DNA from: Blastocystis hominis
Lineage: Eukaryota > Sar > Bigyra > Opalinata > Blastocystidae
Assembly (NCBI RefSeq): GCF_000151665.1
Contig: NW_013171827.1
Span: 1,199,066-1,263,065, forward strand
Reading direction: 5' to 3'
Length of the DNA: 64,000 nucleotides
Below, one piece after another: positions 21,158-32,220 of the stretch. A program made the position numbers and the translations under genes. Each line of letters begins with the position of its first letter. Position 1 is the stretch's first letter. The notes under the pieces were generated by a model. It searched no databases, had not been told where the DNA came from, and saw only the letters and a list, made by a program, of their open reading frames with translations.

Positions 21158-24100
21158 TTAGAATGTAACAGTAGGAGGAATTGGCACCGATTTAGGAGCT
21201 TGGAAAGAAGTGGAAGTTGGAGTTGGAACTGGAATTGGCACTGGAACTGGGGATGAGGCAGGAATAGAAGCCGGAACCGGAGCCGGAGCCGGAGCCGGAG
21301 ATAAAGACGTAACTATAATAGGAAATGCATTTTGAACTGGAGATGAATCAGGAACTGACACAGGAGCAGGACTATATGGAGCAGGAGCCATCGGAATCGG
21401 TGAAGGAGGAGCCGTTTTGGAAACAGGCTTCTTAGGCAAATACTTTCTGTCTCTCTTGACCATGAAGAGAATGCCGAGAACCAGCAGAACCACACCGATG
21501 ATGATCAGAACGATTCCGATCAAGAAGTTTGTGCCCTGCTTATCCTCAATACAATACGAAGTCGGAATCGACCATGTAGCTGAAGCCTTGTCCTCGTTCA
21601 ACACGCACGTTCGCTCGCTCACTCCCTTGTAGCCAGAGATCTGCGTGCAATCGTACGAATAGCTCTCGCTCGCGGCGGTTCGCGGGAAATCGGCCATCGC
21701 GGGGCAGTGAGGCACCTCCACAGTGAGGAAGATCGTCACGTAGGCGCTGCCAGCAGAGTTGCTCGCAGTCACCACGAACTCCGTGCGATCCAAAGCCGTC
21801 GCCGAGGTTCCATAGAAAGCACCCGAATCCGAGACAATGCCCATTCCCTCGGGCAATTCCGGCGAAATCGTAAACGACTCCACCATTCCGTTGTACATAG
21901 CGCTCAATCCCTCATAGAACTCGTTGGTGGTAACCACGATCTCCTTCTCCTTGTAATCCAGATTGGTCGGCAAGTCCAGCACGCACTCGTCCATCTTCAG
22001 AATCGACAGTTCGCCATTACTGCAAGTACGATACGCCACACCGTGGTAGTTCTCGGGGCAGGGCTCTTCGTAGCGCTCTCCGTCAGCCAGCGAGATTCCC
22101 TCCACTCCCGAGCAGCCAATCGGCGTGACCGTGATGGTCACGGTCGCCTGGGCGGAGCCCGCGTCGTTGCTCGCAGTCACAGTGAAGGTGTAGGTGTCTG
22201 CCTCCTTGATCGATCCGGCGATCACTCCGTTGTCCAGCAGCTGCAGACCACTGGGGAGCGAGGGACACGAGAACACGTCCACCTTGTTCGACACAGAGGG
22301 CTCGATGCGGATCGCTTCCAGCGAGTCGCGGCTCATCGAAGCGGGCGAATAGGAGAAGCTGGAAGGAGCCAGCAGCGTGCATCCCTCGTAGTTGATGGGC
22401 TGGAACACGCCATTGACACACTCACGCGTCGCCATGCCCGAATAACCTTCAGGACACACAGCAGCCTCCGAGGTCGCTCCGTTCATCGCAGCAGGGAACT
22501 CGTCCAGAGCCTCGCAGCCATTATCTTCCACCGTGATGCTGATCGTCACCGACTTGGATTCTGCGCTGTTGGTTCCGGTAATCTCGTACTCGGCAGCAGG
22601 CGAAGCCACAGTGGGCGTACCCGAGATGGTTCCGTCCGCACCCAGCACCAGACCCTCCGGCAGATCCTTGTTGCACGAGATCGAAGGGAACGCTCCGTCC
22701 GTCAGCAGAGAGATCGGGGTCAGCGCCTCTCCAGTCTTAATCACGATCGAGTTCACTCCGTAGGTGAAGAAACCGCTCAGACGCGGCGTGCAGTGCTCCA
22801 GACTGGGCTCCTCGAACTCGCCTCCCATGCAGCGAGCCATCGCGTAACCCACATAGAACGCAGGACACACAGCCACCGAGTACTCGCCGTGGTTCGTGGC
22901 CAGATACTCAGCCGTGGCCTCGCAGTTCACAACGATCGAGGTGAGAGAAATCTCGGTCTGCAGCGATCCAGCCGAGTTGGTCGCCGTGATGGTGTACTTG
23001 TTTCCAGTCTGCGTGCTCTGCAAAGCTCCGGAAATCACTCCAGTGGTGGGATCGAGCGTCAGATCGGCAGGCAGCTCGGGAGCCACGCTGTAGGACTCGA
23101 CCGATCCGCTGACCGTGGGCTCGAAGGACTGTTCCTTCTGGTAGATGATGGTCACTTGGTTGTTAATGCCGTAGACCACAGCGATGGGAGGCAGCAGCGT
23201 GCACTGGTTGTCCTCTTCCTCCTCCAGCTGGTTGCCCGTCGGCGTCGACACGCAGTTACGATAGATGAAGCCAGTGTATCCAGTGGGGCAGGAAATGAAC
23301 GCCTTGCTGCCCACGTACGCGCTCGAATAGTTGTCCTGCGAGGCGCAAATCTCAGCAGCCTTGGTGTTTCCGAAGTAGACCTCGGCCATTTCGATACCCT
23401 GCAGATTGGACTTGTAGGCCTCCAGCTTGTACATGTTGTAAGCCACCGTGTTCGTGAACGTGTACTCTCGGTTGTAGCCGTAGCCTCCAGCAGACTCCCA
23501 AGTAGGCTGCTGCGCCATCAACAATTGCCAGGTCGCACCATTATCGTTCGATCCGTACAGATCCAGATTCTTGGGACGACGAGGAGCCTCACTTCCAGCA
23601 TAGAAGCGAAGGTAGTTGATGATCACACGGCGGTTGTTGTTGTAGGTCCAGGCAACCCACACGTGGTACGTTCCGATCATCGCATCCTGGTTCATGACGT
23701 TGAACTTGTTAGTAATGCTCTTATCGAAAACGTTGGCGTTGGTCTCGTGCCACGTTCCGTCATCGTAACCCATATCCGAAGCAGTCATCGTTCCATCCAC
23801 CACCAGATCGGTCGAAGTGTACACGAATTCCACTTCCACGTTGAACTCGTTCTCTTCAGGGACGCTGGTCGTGTGGGTTTCCACGCACAGCACGTTGTTC
23901 TGGTTGGAGATGTGGCTCATATCGATCGAGATGCGAATGCCCGAAGCGGCCTCCGCCTCGGTCACAGGCTGCGTCAGATGGTTCGTGGCTCCCTGAGGCA
24001 GGTTGTAGCGAGCGTTCTCCTCGTCATCGATGTACAGAATGAAACCTCCACGCGTGTACACAGTCACATCCATGGTGGCATAGGGCATAGCCGAGTACAG

Positions 24101-27100
24101 ATTGAACGTGGTGCAGTAGTAAGCAGCAGTGTACTGAGGAGCAGGCATATCGGCGAGTTTGCTGGTATGCCACTCGCCATCGAACGAACTCGTGTACCAG
24201 TTGGAAACAGGATCGGTGTTGTCCATCAGATAGCGCCAATCCAAATCATCACTGTATCCAGGAAGAGGGAAGAACGATTCCGTCTTGGGAGTCACGCTTC
24301 CACCCACAGTGAACGAGGCCAAAACCTTCTTGGAGGCCGTCAGAATCTCAAGGCTACCCGGCCAAGCCACACGCGAGTAATCCTTCATAGTGATCTGATA
24401 GTTGCGCAGACCCAGGCAATAGGGATGATACATGTACAAAGCGTTGTTGTCGAACTCGCTGCGGCTACCCACCACAGTGCCCGAAACAGGATCCACCAAT
24501 TCGTATCCCATGTAATAACCACGCGAGCCAGTGTCGGTGATGTGGACATACACAAGGGACTCGTCTACCATGCACTGCTTAATGTTAATGGCCACAGTGG
24601 TGTTGAAGGCCTCGCCGTTGATCGAGATACCGGTGATCGTGTACACACCCGAAGCGGTCTCGGTGGGAGTTCCGTAGATCGCTCCGTTGCTTCCGAATTC
24701 CAGACCAGCGGGCAGAGCGGGGCTCGCAGAGAACTCCTCGTAGTAGGGATTGGCAGGAGCAATGGGCTCGATCGGGACGTTGACAATTCCACTGATGGCA
24801 GCAGGAGAGAAGGAAAGATCGGGAAGAACCTTGTCCGTGTTCTCCTCCAGGAAATCGAACAGAGCCAGCTCCACGGTGGTGCTCTCGGGCGCAGCCACAG
24901 CGGTGAACTCGAGCTTCATGCCCTGGATGGCCACAGGGTTGGAGAGGTAGAAGCACTGGCGCTGAGTACGCTTGGTCCAGTACACACCCGTGTAGGTTCC
25001 CACAGGGGTCCAGTTCTCTCCGTTCAGAGTGGACACAGTGAACGCAGAAGGCTCGTTACCCGGAGCGTTGGCAGCGGACACCAGGCAGAACTTGTTCACT
25101 TGCTGGCGACGATACTGCGAATCCGTCCACTGGAACTGGAGGAAGGAACCCTTTAACTCCGCGCTCCACTTGTTCGCGATGTTTCCGTTGAAAGCGTTTC
25201 CAGCAGTACCTCCAGAGGCAGAGGAAGTGATCTGAGTTCCATGGGCGAGATCGGCAGTCGCCGCACGCAGATTCAGAGTGGCAGTGAAGTCAATGGCTCG
25301 CTCCGTGGCATCTCTGTTCACAACAGCAATAGCGAACACATTGCTTCCCTCCTTCAGGTAGTTGGCACCCACCAATCCGACGAGCACATGAGGATTCAAG
25401 CTGTTGCTATTGATCGTGGAGGTGCTTCCAGAAGTCACCTCTCCTTCCACGCCCACACGGTACACTTCAACACCGTTCAGATACACAACCACACCCGCAC
25501 GGCAGTTCATGTTCAGCTCGTAGCTGTTGTAGCCCTGGATGGTGTCCATCTCCACAGTCGAGCGGAACAGCCACACAGACTGCGACACCGTGTTGCCTTC
25601 GGTCAGAGTTGTCCACGAATCGCCGAACTCCACAGTGTTCCATCCCTCAGGCACCGTTCCGTCAGCCAGATAGGTCCACTTGTCCATCTCTCCGCTCATC
25701 AAGAACTTGTTCGAGAACGTGATGCGATCGCCGTTTCTCATTCCAGAATACACTCCAATGAAGAAGCTCGCCGCAGTGTGCGTGTAGGTGTTCAGCGTGA
25801 TGGACGATCCGTCCACCCATTTCTCAAATCCATTCTCCGTGTGGAAGACCATCTCATAGCTTCCTTCAGGCAGACAGAAATAGTCGGTCTGGGAGGTCGA
25901 CGACGTATCACTCTCAGAGTACATTCCATAAATATCGTTCAAGATCACTGACTCCACGACTTCTCCGTTGGACACGATATCGTAACTCTGGCGAGCACGG
26001 CGATTTCCCTTGATCGCATCGATCTTCACACGACGATATCCATTGCCCAAGCAGGTATGGAAGTTGATGGAGAGCTCGCCGGTCACAGGCTCCTCCACAC
26101 CCGCCAGCGTAGCCGACACGGTGTAAGTCTTCTGAGCCACCTCCACACCCGAAGGCACGGTTCCCGAAATGAGACCGGAGTTGGGATTGATCGACATGCC
26201 GTTAGGGAGAGCGGGGTTAATGCTCCAGCTGGAGAATCCCTTGGCGACAGGATTAATACTCACGGCCTGTCCAGGGTAGAACACGAAGTTCTTGCCGTAG
26301 GAGATCTCCTTGGGAGCGATCTCCAGATCCACAGCGTAGAGCGAGACATCCGAAGTCTCGGCCTCATACATGGAAGAAGCCTGCAGCGTCCACTTGAACA
26401 TTCTGTATCCCTTGGTCACCTGGGGAATGGGGAAATGCTCAGTGCTGCCGTAGCCATCCCACGAATAGCCGAGCTGCGCGTCCAGCAAATCCCAGTTCTC
26501 TCCGTCATTGCTTCCCTCCAGCTTCCACTGCGTGGGGCGACGCTCCACATCCTGGTTACCGGTGGTGATAGTGTAGTAGTTCACGTACTCCGCGCGATTG
26601 CTGTTGAACGTGTAGATATTCTGCGCTGGGAATCCCTCAACGAACCACTTGTTGCACAGCTGATTGTCCCAAATATTCTCACCCAGTTCGTCCCACCAGT
26701 CGTCCAGATGATCTCCCGACACCGATCCATCGAAGGTACGGTGCGAGTTGCCGTACACCAGATTCACGAACGCGTTGAACGGATCTACGATGGGCGCGTG
26801 ATCAGCAGGGAAATGAATCTCCACAGCCAGCACAGCCGATCCGTCGAGCAAGTGGCGATTCGCAAAAGCACGATGATAGTACGCCTCCTCCTCCTCTGCT
26901 TCCACGGGAGTGGTGGCCGAAGCGTCAGCAGGCAGGTTGTGGCGATAGATTTCTTGTCCATTCACGTACATGGCGATACCGTAGTTTGTGTTCACAGCCA
27001 GCTCGAAGGAAGCAAAGCCTGCCAAATCACCGAATGAAACGGTCTTGCGGTAGTAGCGAGTGATAACGTCCGTGTTGGCGACAGGGAAGTAGGAACCCGA

Positions 27101-27624
27101 GGACCAACCAGCATCATCAAAGTCTTGCGTGTTCCAATTCTCAGCATATGTGCTAGAGTACTTCCAGGATGAACCCTTCTCCATAACCGAATGGGGCTGG
27201 AACTTGAACTCGCGGCGTGAATACTTATCAAGGGTGTAACGGCCAATCATGATACCACCTTCCTGCGAGATGGTCATGTAGGAGTCACGAGTCCAATAGT
27301 TTTCGCCACTACACATCAAATGCAGATCACGTTACATACGCATCCAAAAGAACCAAAGTATGAAGAGCCTTATTCAAACAAACCTCATAATTTTGTTGAG
27401 TACTTGCCAAGTCGAGGCCATTTTTCTCATACATCAGAGTACCCGTTTTGGGCTCTCCCTCCCAAATCTGGAAGGTTTCCTCAAACGCATTTGACTTATA
27501 TATGCGATTGATGTAGATCGGGACCATTCCGGTCTCGCATTCAATGGCAAACGAAACTACATATGACCATTCCCATGGGTTTGTTACATGCAAGCAGCAA
27601 TAATAGAATGGATATTACTTTCAT
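21158..27624 (-). CDS. Giant type I membrane surface protein with repeated Ig-like and lectin-like modules
   Basis: Three exons (27624-27588, 27556-27340, 27308-21158) give 6405 nt, 2134 aa; both introns are 31 nt. The start MKVISILLLLLAFSFA is a signal peptide. The N-terminal half repeats a beta-rich module with YRHNLPADA- and YLNGVEVYRV-like strands and galactose-binding/discoidin-like segments, alternating with putative Ig (He_PIG-type) modules of the form SGTPT...YTITATNSAGS. The C-terminal third alternates Ig-like modules with Cys modules (CPEGYSGMATREC type). A transmembrane helix near residue 2025 (IVLIIIGVVLLVLGILF) precedes a Pro/Ala/Ser-rich cytosolic tail. Likely an adhesin or surface coat protein; function is inferred from architecture only. 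TGTTTGTT follows the stop by about 30 bases. Confidence 0.85.
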
Positions 27625-28676
27625 TAAAGTGCGGATAAAAAATCAAAAATAAAACTTGACAGAAATCTTGCAAAGCAGCTATACGGTGCAACAACAATCA
27701 CAACGAGAAAAATTCATAATTCAGAATAGTTGGATCAAAGTAATACTAAAAACGTTAACATACCATTTTTCAGCTCTTTGACCCTGACAATAGGAGTTTT
27801 CTTTCTTCAATGTCAATTATGGGTATAGTAATAATTGTGAGCAATATCTATAGTTGTATTCATAGATAGGACACCAGGTTGAAAGATCATGTATTTATAC
27901 CAATACCATATAACCTCTTATGCTGGTATACTTCACTCTGTTCATTGAATTGTTGCTTATTATTGCCTGTGGAAGGAATATACCGATTCTCCACGTTTCA
28001 CATTGCAAGATTCATCTTTACTACGAAAATAACATAAATATACACATGTATGGTGAGAGATGTTGAAGATAATGAAGCCTTGCATTTTTAGGTTTTTGGA
28101 GAGATTATTCCTGGAAAGGGAGGGTGGAATGAAGATAAGTGAAATGTTATGAATTTGGAGTACGTAGGATGCTTAAAAGATGCAGAAACAAGAGCAGAAG
28201 AATTCAGAACGAGTATCCAAACGACTCTAGATGATAATAATAATAATAAAAATAGTAACTATTATTATTATCGCATATTAAGTTGGTAGATGATGGACAG
28301 AGGATATGAAGGAGGTAGTTAAGAATACGGTGTATCTATTCCAAATTCGAGTGATGAAAATGACGTAGTAAAGTGATAAAAACAAATCACAAACGGTTAG
28401 TATACATTGCATAGGAATAGATGTGTTACCTTTGTCCAATGGCTTGAATGTATCAGGGACAACTGCAATTTCAATCATATTTAAAGCTATAAGTTAAAAC
28501 AAAAGTGATTTGTTAAAATTGCCATACCATTTCTGCCTCACACACATTCTAATCCATACTATCAAACGTTTATGTATTTCAAATAGTATTCATGCCTCTT
28601 GTGTCACTCTTTCATCAGGTATCTTTGTACTTTTCACACAATCATTGGTTTTACAGTTTGAAGGTCTTTTTTTACT
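27625..28676. other. Long AT-rich intergenic region
   Basis: About 1.05 kb between the giant gene and THG1. It has an AAT-rich near-palindrome around 28230-28275. A minus-strand open frame starting at 28478 (MIEIAVVPDTFKPLDKG) has a possible GT donor soon after, but I cannot complete a gene. No RNA gene recognised. Confidence 0.4.
28230..28275. repeat. ATA/TAT trinucleotide near-palindrome
   Basis: A run of AAT units is followed after a short spacer by ATT units, giving an AT-only stem-loop potential. No function can be assigned. Confidence 0.5.
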
Positions 28677-29638
28677 ATGGCAAATACTAAATATCAGTAA
28701 GAAGCTATTTTTTATCGATTCTCCCTTGTAGATACGTAAGACACTTTGAACAAGAAGAAACCATTTTATTAAATACATATTTTGTTGTGAGAATCGATGG
28801 AAAAGGATTTCACAGGTAGGAATTGGCTCTACTTCTTCATTTCCTAGATTTTCCGATACTCACAATTTTGATAAGCCGAATGATCTTGGTGCTCTCTCTC
28901 TCATGAATAAAGTGTGTTTAAACGCGTTCTGGTCAAGTGTAGGTGGCAACCGAGATTGTGAAGTCCTACGGAGATTGTGTTCTTGCAATTGGAGAAAGCG
29001 ACGAATATTCGTTCGTTTTCAAAAGGAAAACCACACTTTTCAACCGACGGAAAACCAAGATTCTCACCACCATTGTTTCCCAGTTTACATCAATGTACGT
29101 CTTCTATTGGCCACAGTTCATGAAAACCCCACTGCAATATCCTCCTAGCTTCGATGGTCGTATCGTCATCTACCCTTCTCTTCAAGTGCTTTTTTTCTTT
29201 TTTTCTTACTGATTGCAGAACATCCGCGATTACATTTCTTGGAGACAAGCAGACACGCACATCAACAATCTCTACAACACCTGCTTCTGGGCGTTGGTTC
29301 AGCGAGGAAACGAAACAACCACATCTGCAGAGAAGATTCTCAATGGCACGCTGAGTTCCGAAAAGAACGAAATCCTGTTCTCTCGGTTCGGAATCAACTA
29401 CAACAACGAGCCTGAGGTATTTAAGAAGGGCAGCATCGTGATTCGAGAGACAAAGGAGCGAATTCTGGAACGCATGGAAACGAAGCCGGCTACGATTTCC
29501 TGCCCATTTTCGAAGGAGGAGATTGAATCGTTAAGTGACGGAGCGTACGAAACGGTCGTGTTGCATTGCGATGTGATTCGTGATAAGCCTTTCTGGGAAG
29601 AACATGCTACCCTTCTCGATTTGTTTGTTTGTTTGTAA
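28677..29638 (+). CDS. THG1: tRNA-His guanylyltransferase
   Basis: Five exons (28677-28696, 28732-28815, 28848-28911, 28943-29185, 29219-29638); introns 35, 32, 31 and 33 nt; 276 aa if the genomic TAA is used. It adds the extra 5' G to tRNA-His by reverse 3'-5' polymerisation. Motifs: YFVVRIDGKGFHRFSDTHNF (metal-binding Asp), IGESDEYSFVF (second Asp), RRKTKILTTIVSQF, YPPSFDGRIVIYPS, DYISWRQADTHINNLYNTCF and KNEILFSRFGINYNN, all in family order. Near the end T29621 lies 4 bases before TGTTTGTT (29626-29633), so polyadenylation could create TAA after Asp, 5 codons before the encoded stop. Confidence 0.95.
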
Positions 29639-29840
29639 TAATAGTAATCAGAATTAGAATTATTGTTTTTATTTCTTTCCTAAAAAAGCAAGAACTCAGC
29701 TTCAGAAAACCATCTCCTCTGAAAAAGCATTCTACCCTTCTCGATGTGTTTTTCTATATTTAAAAATCATTTCTACAAAGACAAATCGCATCCTTCCCTA
29801 TTTGCTACTTAATCCCTCTGTCACGAGCATTCTCCCTTCC

Positions 29841-29890
<50 letters not shown>

Positions 29891-29914
29891 TACTTATGTG
29901 TTTCAACAATCATT
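29639..29914. repeat. Intergenic with (AT)n microsatellite
   Basis: Short convergent intergenic region. It contains a pure AT dinucleotide run of about 40 bases near 29843-29884 and two similar segments with CTACCCTTCTCGAT. No gene seen. Confidence 0.8.
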
Positions 29915-31584
29915 TCAAACAGACAGATCAAGATTCAAATTCTGGATGAAAATCCCGTTCTTCACTCCCTTCAATCTCCACCAGCGTCCCATTCGATGTT
30001 CCTGCCCGATTCCGGCCACCACAAACCTCCCCGACGGCGCGAACGACAGCGAGTTCACAAACCCCTTCTACCAAAACCCGATCAAAAAATCGCCTACAAT
30101 CGGAATCGCCCGCACTTCCTTCAGCAATTCCCCGTCCTTCTCGCGGTTCGACACGTTCGCATCCCACAGCCGAATGCAATCATCGTAGCTTCCGCTCGCC
30201 AGCAGATTCGTTCCTCCCAGCGCCGCGCAGCTCACGATCCAACGCCCCGCCGCGTTCTCTCCGCTGATTGGACGCACCGAATCAATCCCGTGCGCCTGCT
30301 ACCCATCAACCCCCCAAAAAACCGCGACATGAACCGAAAAAACGGGCTTTTTTTTGGCAATGGAGAAGAGATTCAGCGATCCGTTGAGATCTCCCGCGGC
30401 AAAGTTCTGCGGCCCAATCATCGCGCAGCACTCCATGCTCTGATCGACGCGTCTCCCGCGGAAAACCATCTGCGTGGACGCCTCGATCTTCCACAGCCGC
30501 ACGGAATTGTCCGTCGAGCAGCTCAAAATCCGCGTGTTTCCCCGCGATGAGGGGGCGTTTCGCATGCCACTGATGCCGGTGATGAGGGTCTCGTGTCCGT
30601 ACCTACGTTAGAGTTTCCCCGTTTCCCCACAGCGTGTCGATGTAGGTGGTATCGACGATGTTCCAGAGCTTGAGCGTGTTGTCCAGTCCGCCGGAGTACA
30701 GCACGTTATCGCGCTGCAGCAGCAGCGAGCTCACCAGCCCGCGGTGTCCGCGCAGCACCTCCTTGCAGTCCGTGCAGTGCACGATCGAGCGGGCCGCGGC
30801 CGCCGCGCTGCTGGCCGGCTCGGCGCCCACCGACGTCCCGACGCGGCTGTCCCAGATGCGGATCAGCCCCTCTCTCCCCGCGGTGACCACGTAGTGGCCG
30901 TCGTAGCTGATCTGCACGGCGAGGATTTCGCCGCGGTGGCAGTTGAATTGGCGGCGTTTGGGGCTGTCTTTGCGCTCGCGTTTGCCCTCGAAGATTGTGG
31001 TCACTTTCCCCGTTTCCACGTCCCAGAGGCACGCCTTGCAGTCCTTGCCGCCGCTTACGATGTACTTTTCGTCGCCGGAGATGTCGGTGCAGGTGACCGG
31101 CATCTAGAGTCGGAGAGACGAGGAATGCGTACGAGATGGCCTTTGCAGAAACGACCTTCCGGCAGATCGGCGTCGATTAGTTGGTTTGCTACTTCTTTAA
31201 AGATGAGGCCTCGCGCCTGCACTGAATTACTGCTAAAAGCCCTACTTCCTCGGCTTCTCGTTGGAGACGCTTCTCAATTCGCTCTTCCACTCCTTCATCG
31301 TCTGTTACATCGCTTCCAGAAGCTTCCTCCTCCTCTAGACGCACTTTGTTGAGATATTCCTTTGCCAAACGGAGTTTCTTCTCCTCGATAGTTTCCTTCA
31401 CTTCCTCTTCCTCCTCCTTCTCGGAATGGTCTGATACCGAGTTCAAAACCAGATCTTCCTCTTCGCTCTCGTCTCCACTCGAAATATTCCAGTCAATATC
31501 ATCGTTTTTGCGACTTCCCTCGCTTGTTTTGGTAGATTTTGCAGAACGGAGCTGTTGCCTTCCTCTTGCTGATCGCTTAGCCAT
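29915..31584 (-). CDS. RRP9: U3 snoRNP WD40 protein Rrp9/U3-55K
   Basis: Six exons (31584-31246, 31216-31133, 31103-30631, 30602-30335, 30298-30098, 30067-29915) sum to 1518 nt, 505 aa; introns 28-36 nt. The N-terminus is acidic with the family helix EEKKLRLAKEYLNKV. The WD40 propeller follows: KYIVSGGKDCKACLWD, YVVTAGREGLIRIWD, LYSGGLDNTLKLWN, ILSCSTDNSVRLWK, FAAGDLNGSLNLF, LLASGSYDDCIRLWD. The C-terminal signature GFVNSLSFAPSGRFVVAG and GQEHRMGRWWR is diagnostic of Rrp9. It recognises U3 snoRNA in the small-subunit processome in the nucleolus. An Ala/Arg-rich insert sits in blade three. Confidence 0.93.
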
Positions 31585-31712
31585 CTTGCGATTTTGTTAT
31601 CTACTCGCTCAGTGGATACGACTAGAGTGAAATACCACAAACTTAGGGTTTTGGAAAGGAACGTTTGTTCAAAAAACAAGGGTAGTACAGTCACAAAAAT
31701 ACAGAAATCACC

Positions 31713-32141
31713 TTAGAAATATACAAGAGGATCATCCAGAGTCTTGCCGGTGAGAACCTTGGTCAGAGACACATCATTGAAATGGTCGTATCTAGAGCTA
31801 AGATGTTTCCAAAAAAACCCACATGCGCAAGTGAATAGCTCGGTTGTTGCCAATGTCCACCTTCACAAAGTAGTTCAGACCCGCAACCTAGCGATCACAC
31901 AACAGACCAGCACCTACAACTTGTTTAGCCACCTCCACAGGCTTAAAAATGGAGAACTTCTCATTGATCTGACTTTCCACTTGAGGTCTCACTTGATTCA
32001 CAACCTCCACGACTCTCTCATCCACGGGTGAAGAGATCATATGTCCGACTAGCATCGCACCTAAAGTGAATCAAGTAAAAAACGGATACTAGCAGCACAG
32101 AGAACAGTAGCAATCAAAAAAAACTTATTCGCAGCGTACAT
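31713..32141 (-). CDS. Secreted cystatin (cysteine protease inhibitor)
   Basis: Four exons (32141-32090, 32060-31918, 31887-31823, 31791-31713) sum to 339 nt, 112 aa; introns 29, 30 and 31 nt. The first exon encodes a signal peptide (MYAANKFFLIATVLCAASA); the mature part begins MLVGHMISSP with the conserved N-terminal Gly. The inhibitory loop QVVAG is intact (KQVVAGLNYFVKV), and the end LDDPLVYF matches the stefin C-terminus. Stefins are normally cytosolic, so the signal peptide on a stefin-like body is a point of interest. Targets would be papain-like proteases; some cystatins also inhibit legumain, but the second site for that is not evident here. Confidence 0.92.
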
Positions 32142-32220
32142 CGAAAAAATATTATGAACTTCTTCTACAAGAAAATATCAAGTTTTCGGGTTTTCAAAAA
32201 ACACGGTAAAAAAGATTCGG

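Noticed and set aside
21707-25156. A 1149-codon open frame on the plus strand
   Set aside because: It is antisense to the giant surface protein and aligned to its codon pattern; residues are dominated by His/Arg/Ser/Gly with no domain. It is a by-product of codon bias on the other strand.
25241-27037. Further long plus-strand frames (236 and 326 codons)
   Set aside because: Again antisense to the giant gene, no domain, same compositional cause.
28278-28478. Small minus-strand ORF starting MIEIAVVPDTFKPLDKG
   Set aside because: The first 17 residues look protein-like and a GT follows, but no second exon could be found; left as intergenic.
31189-31352. Plus-strand frame 30744-31352 rich in Ala/Val/Leu
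   Set aside because: Antisense shadow of RRP9 exons.
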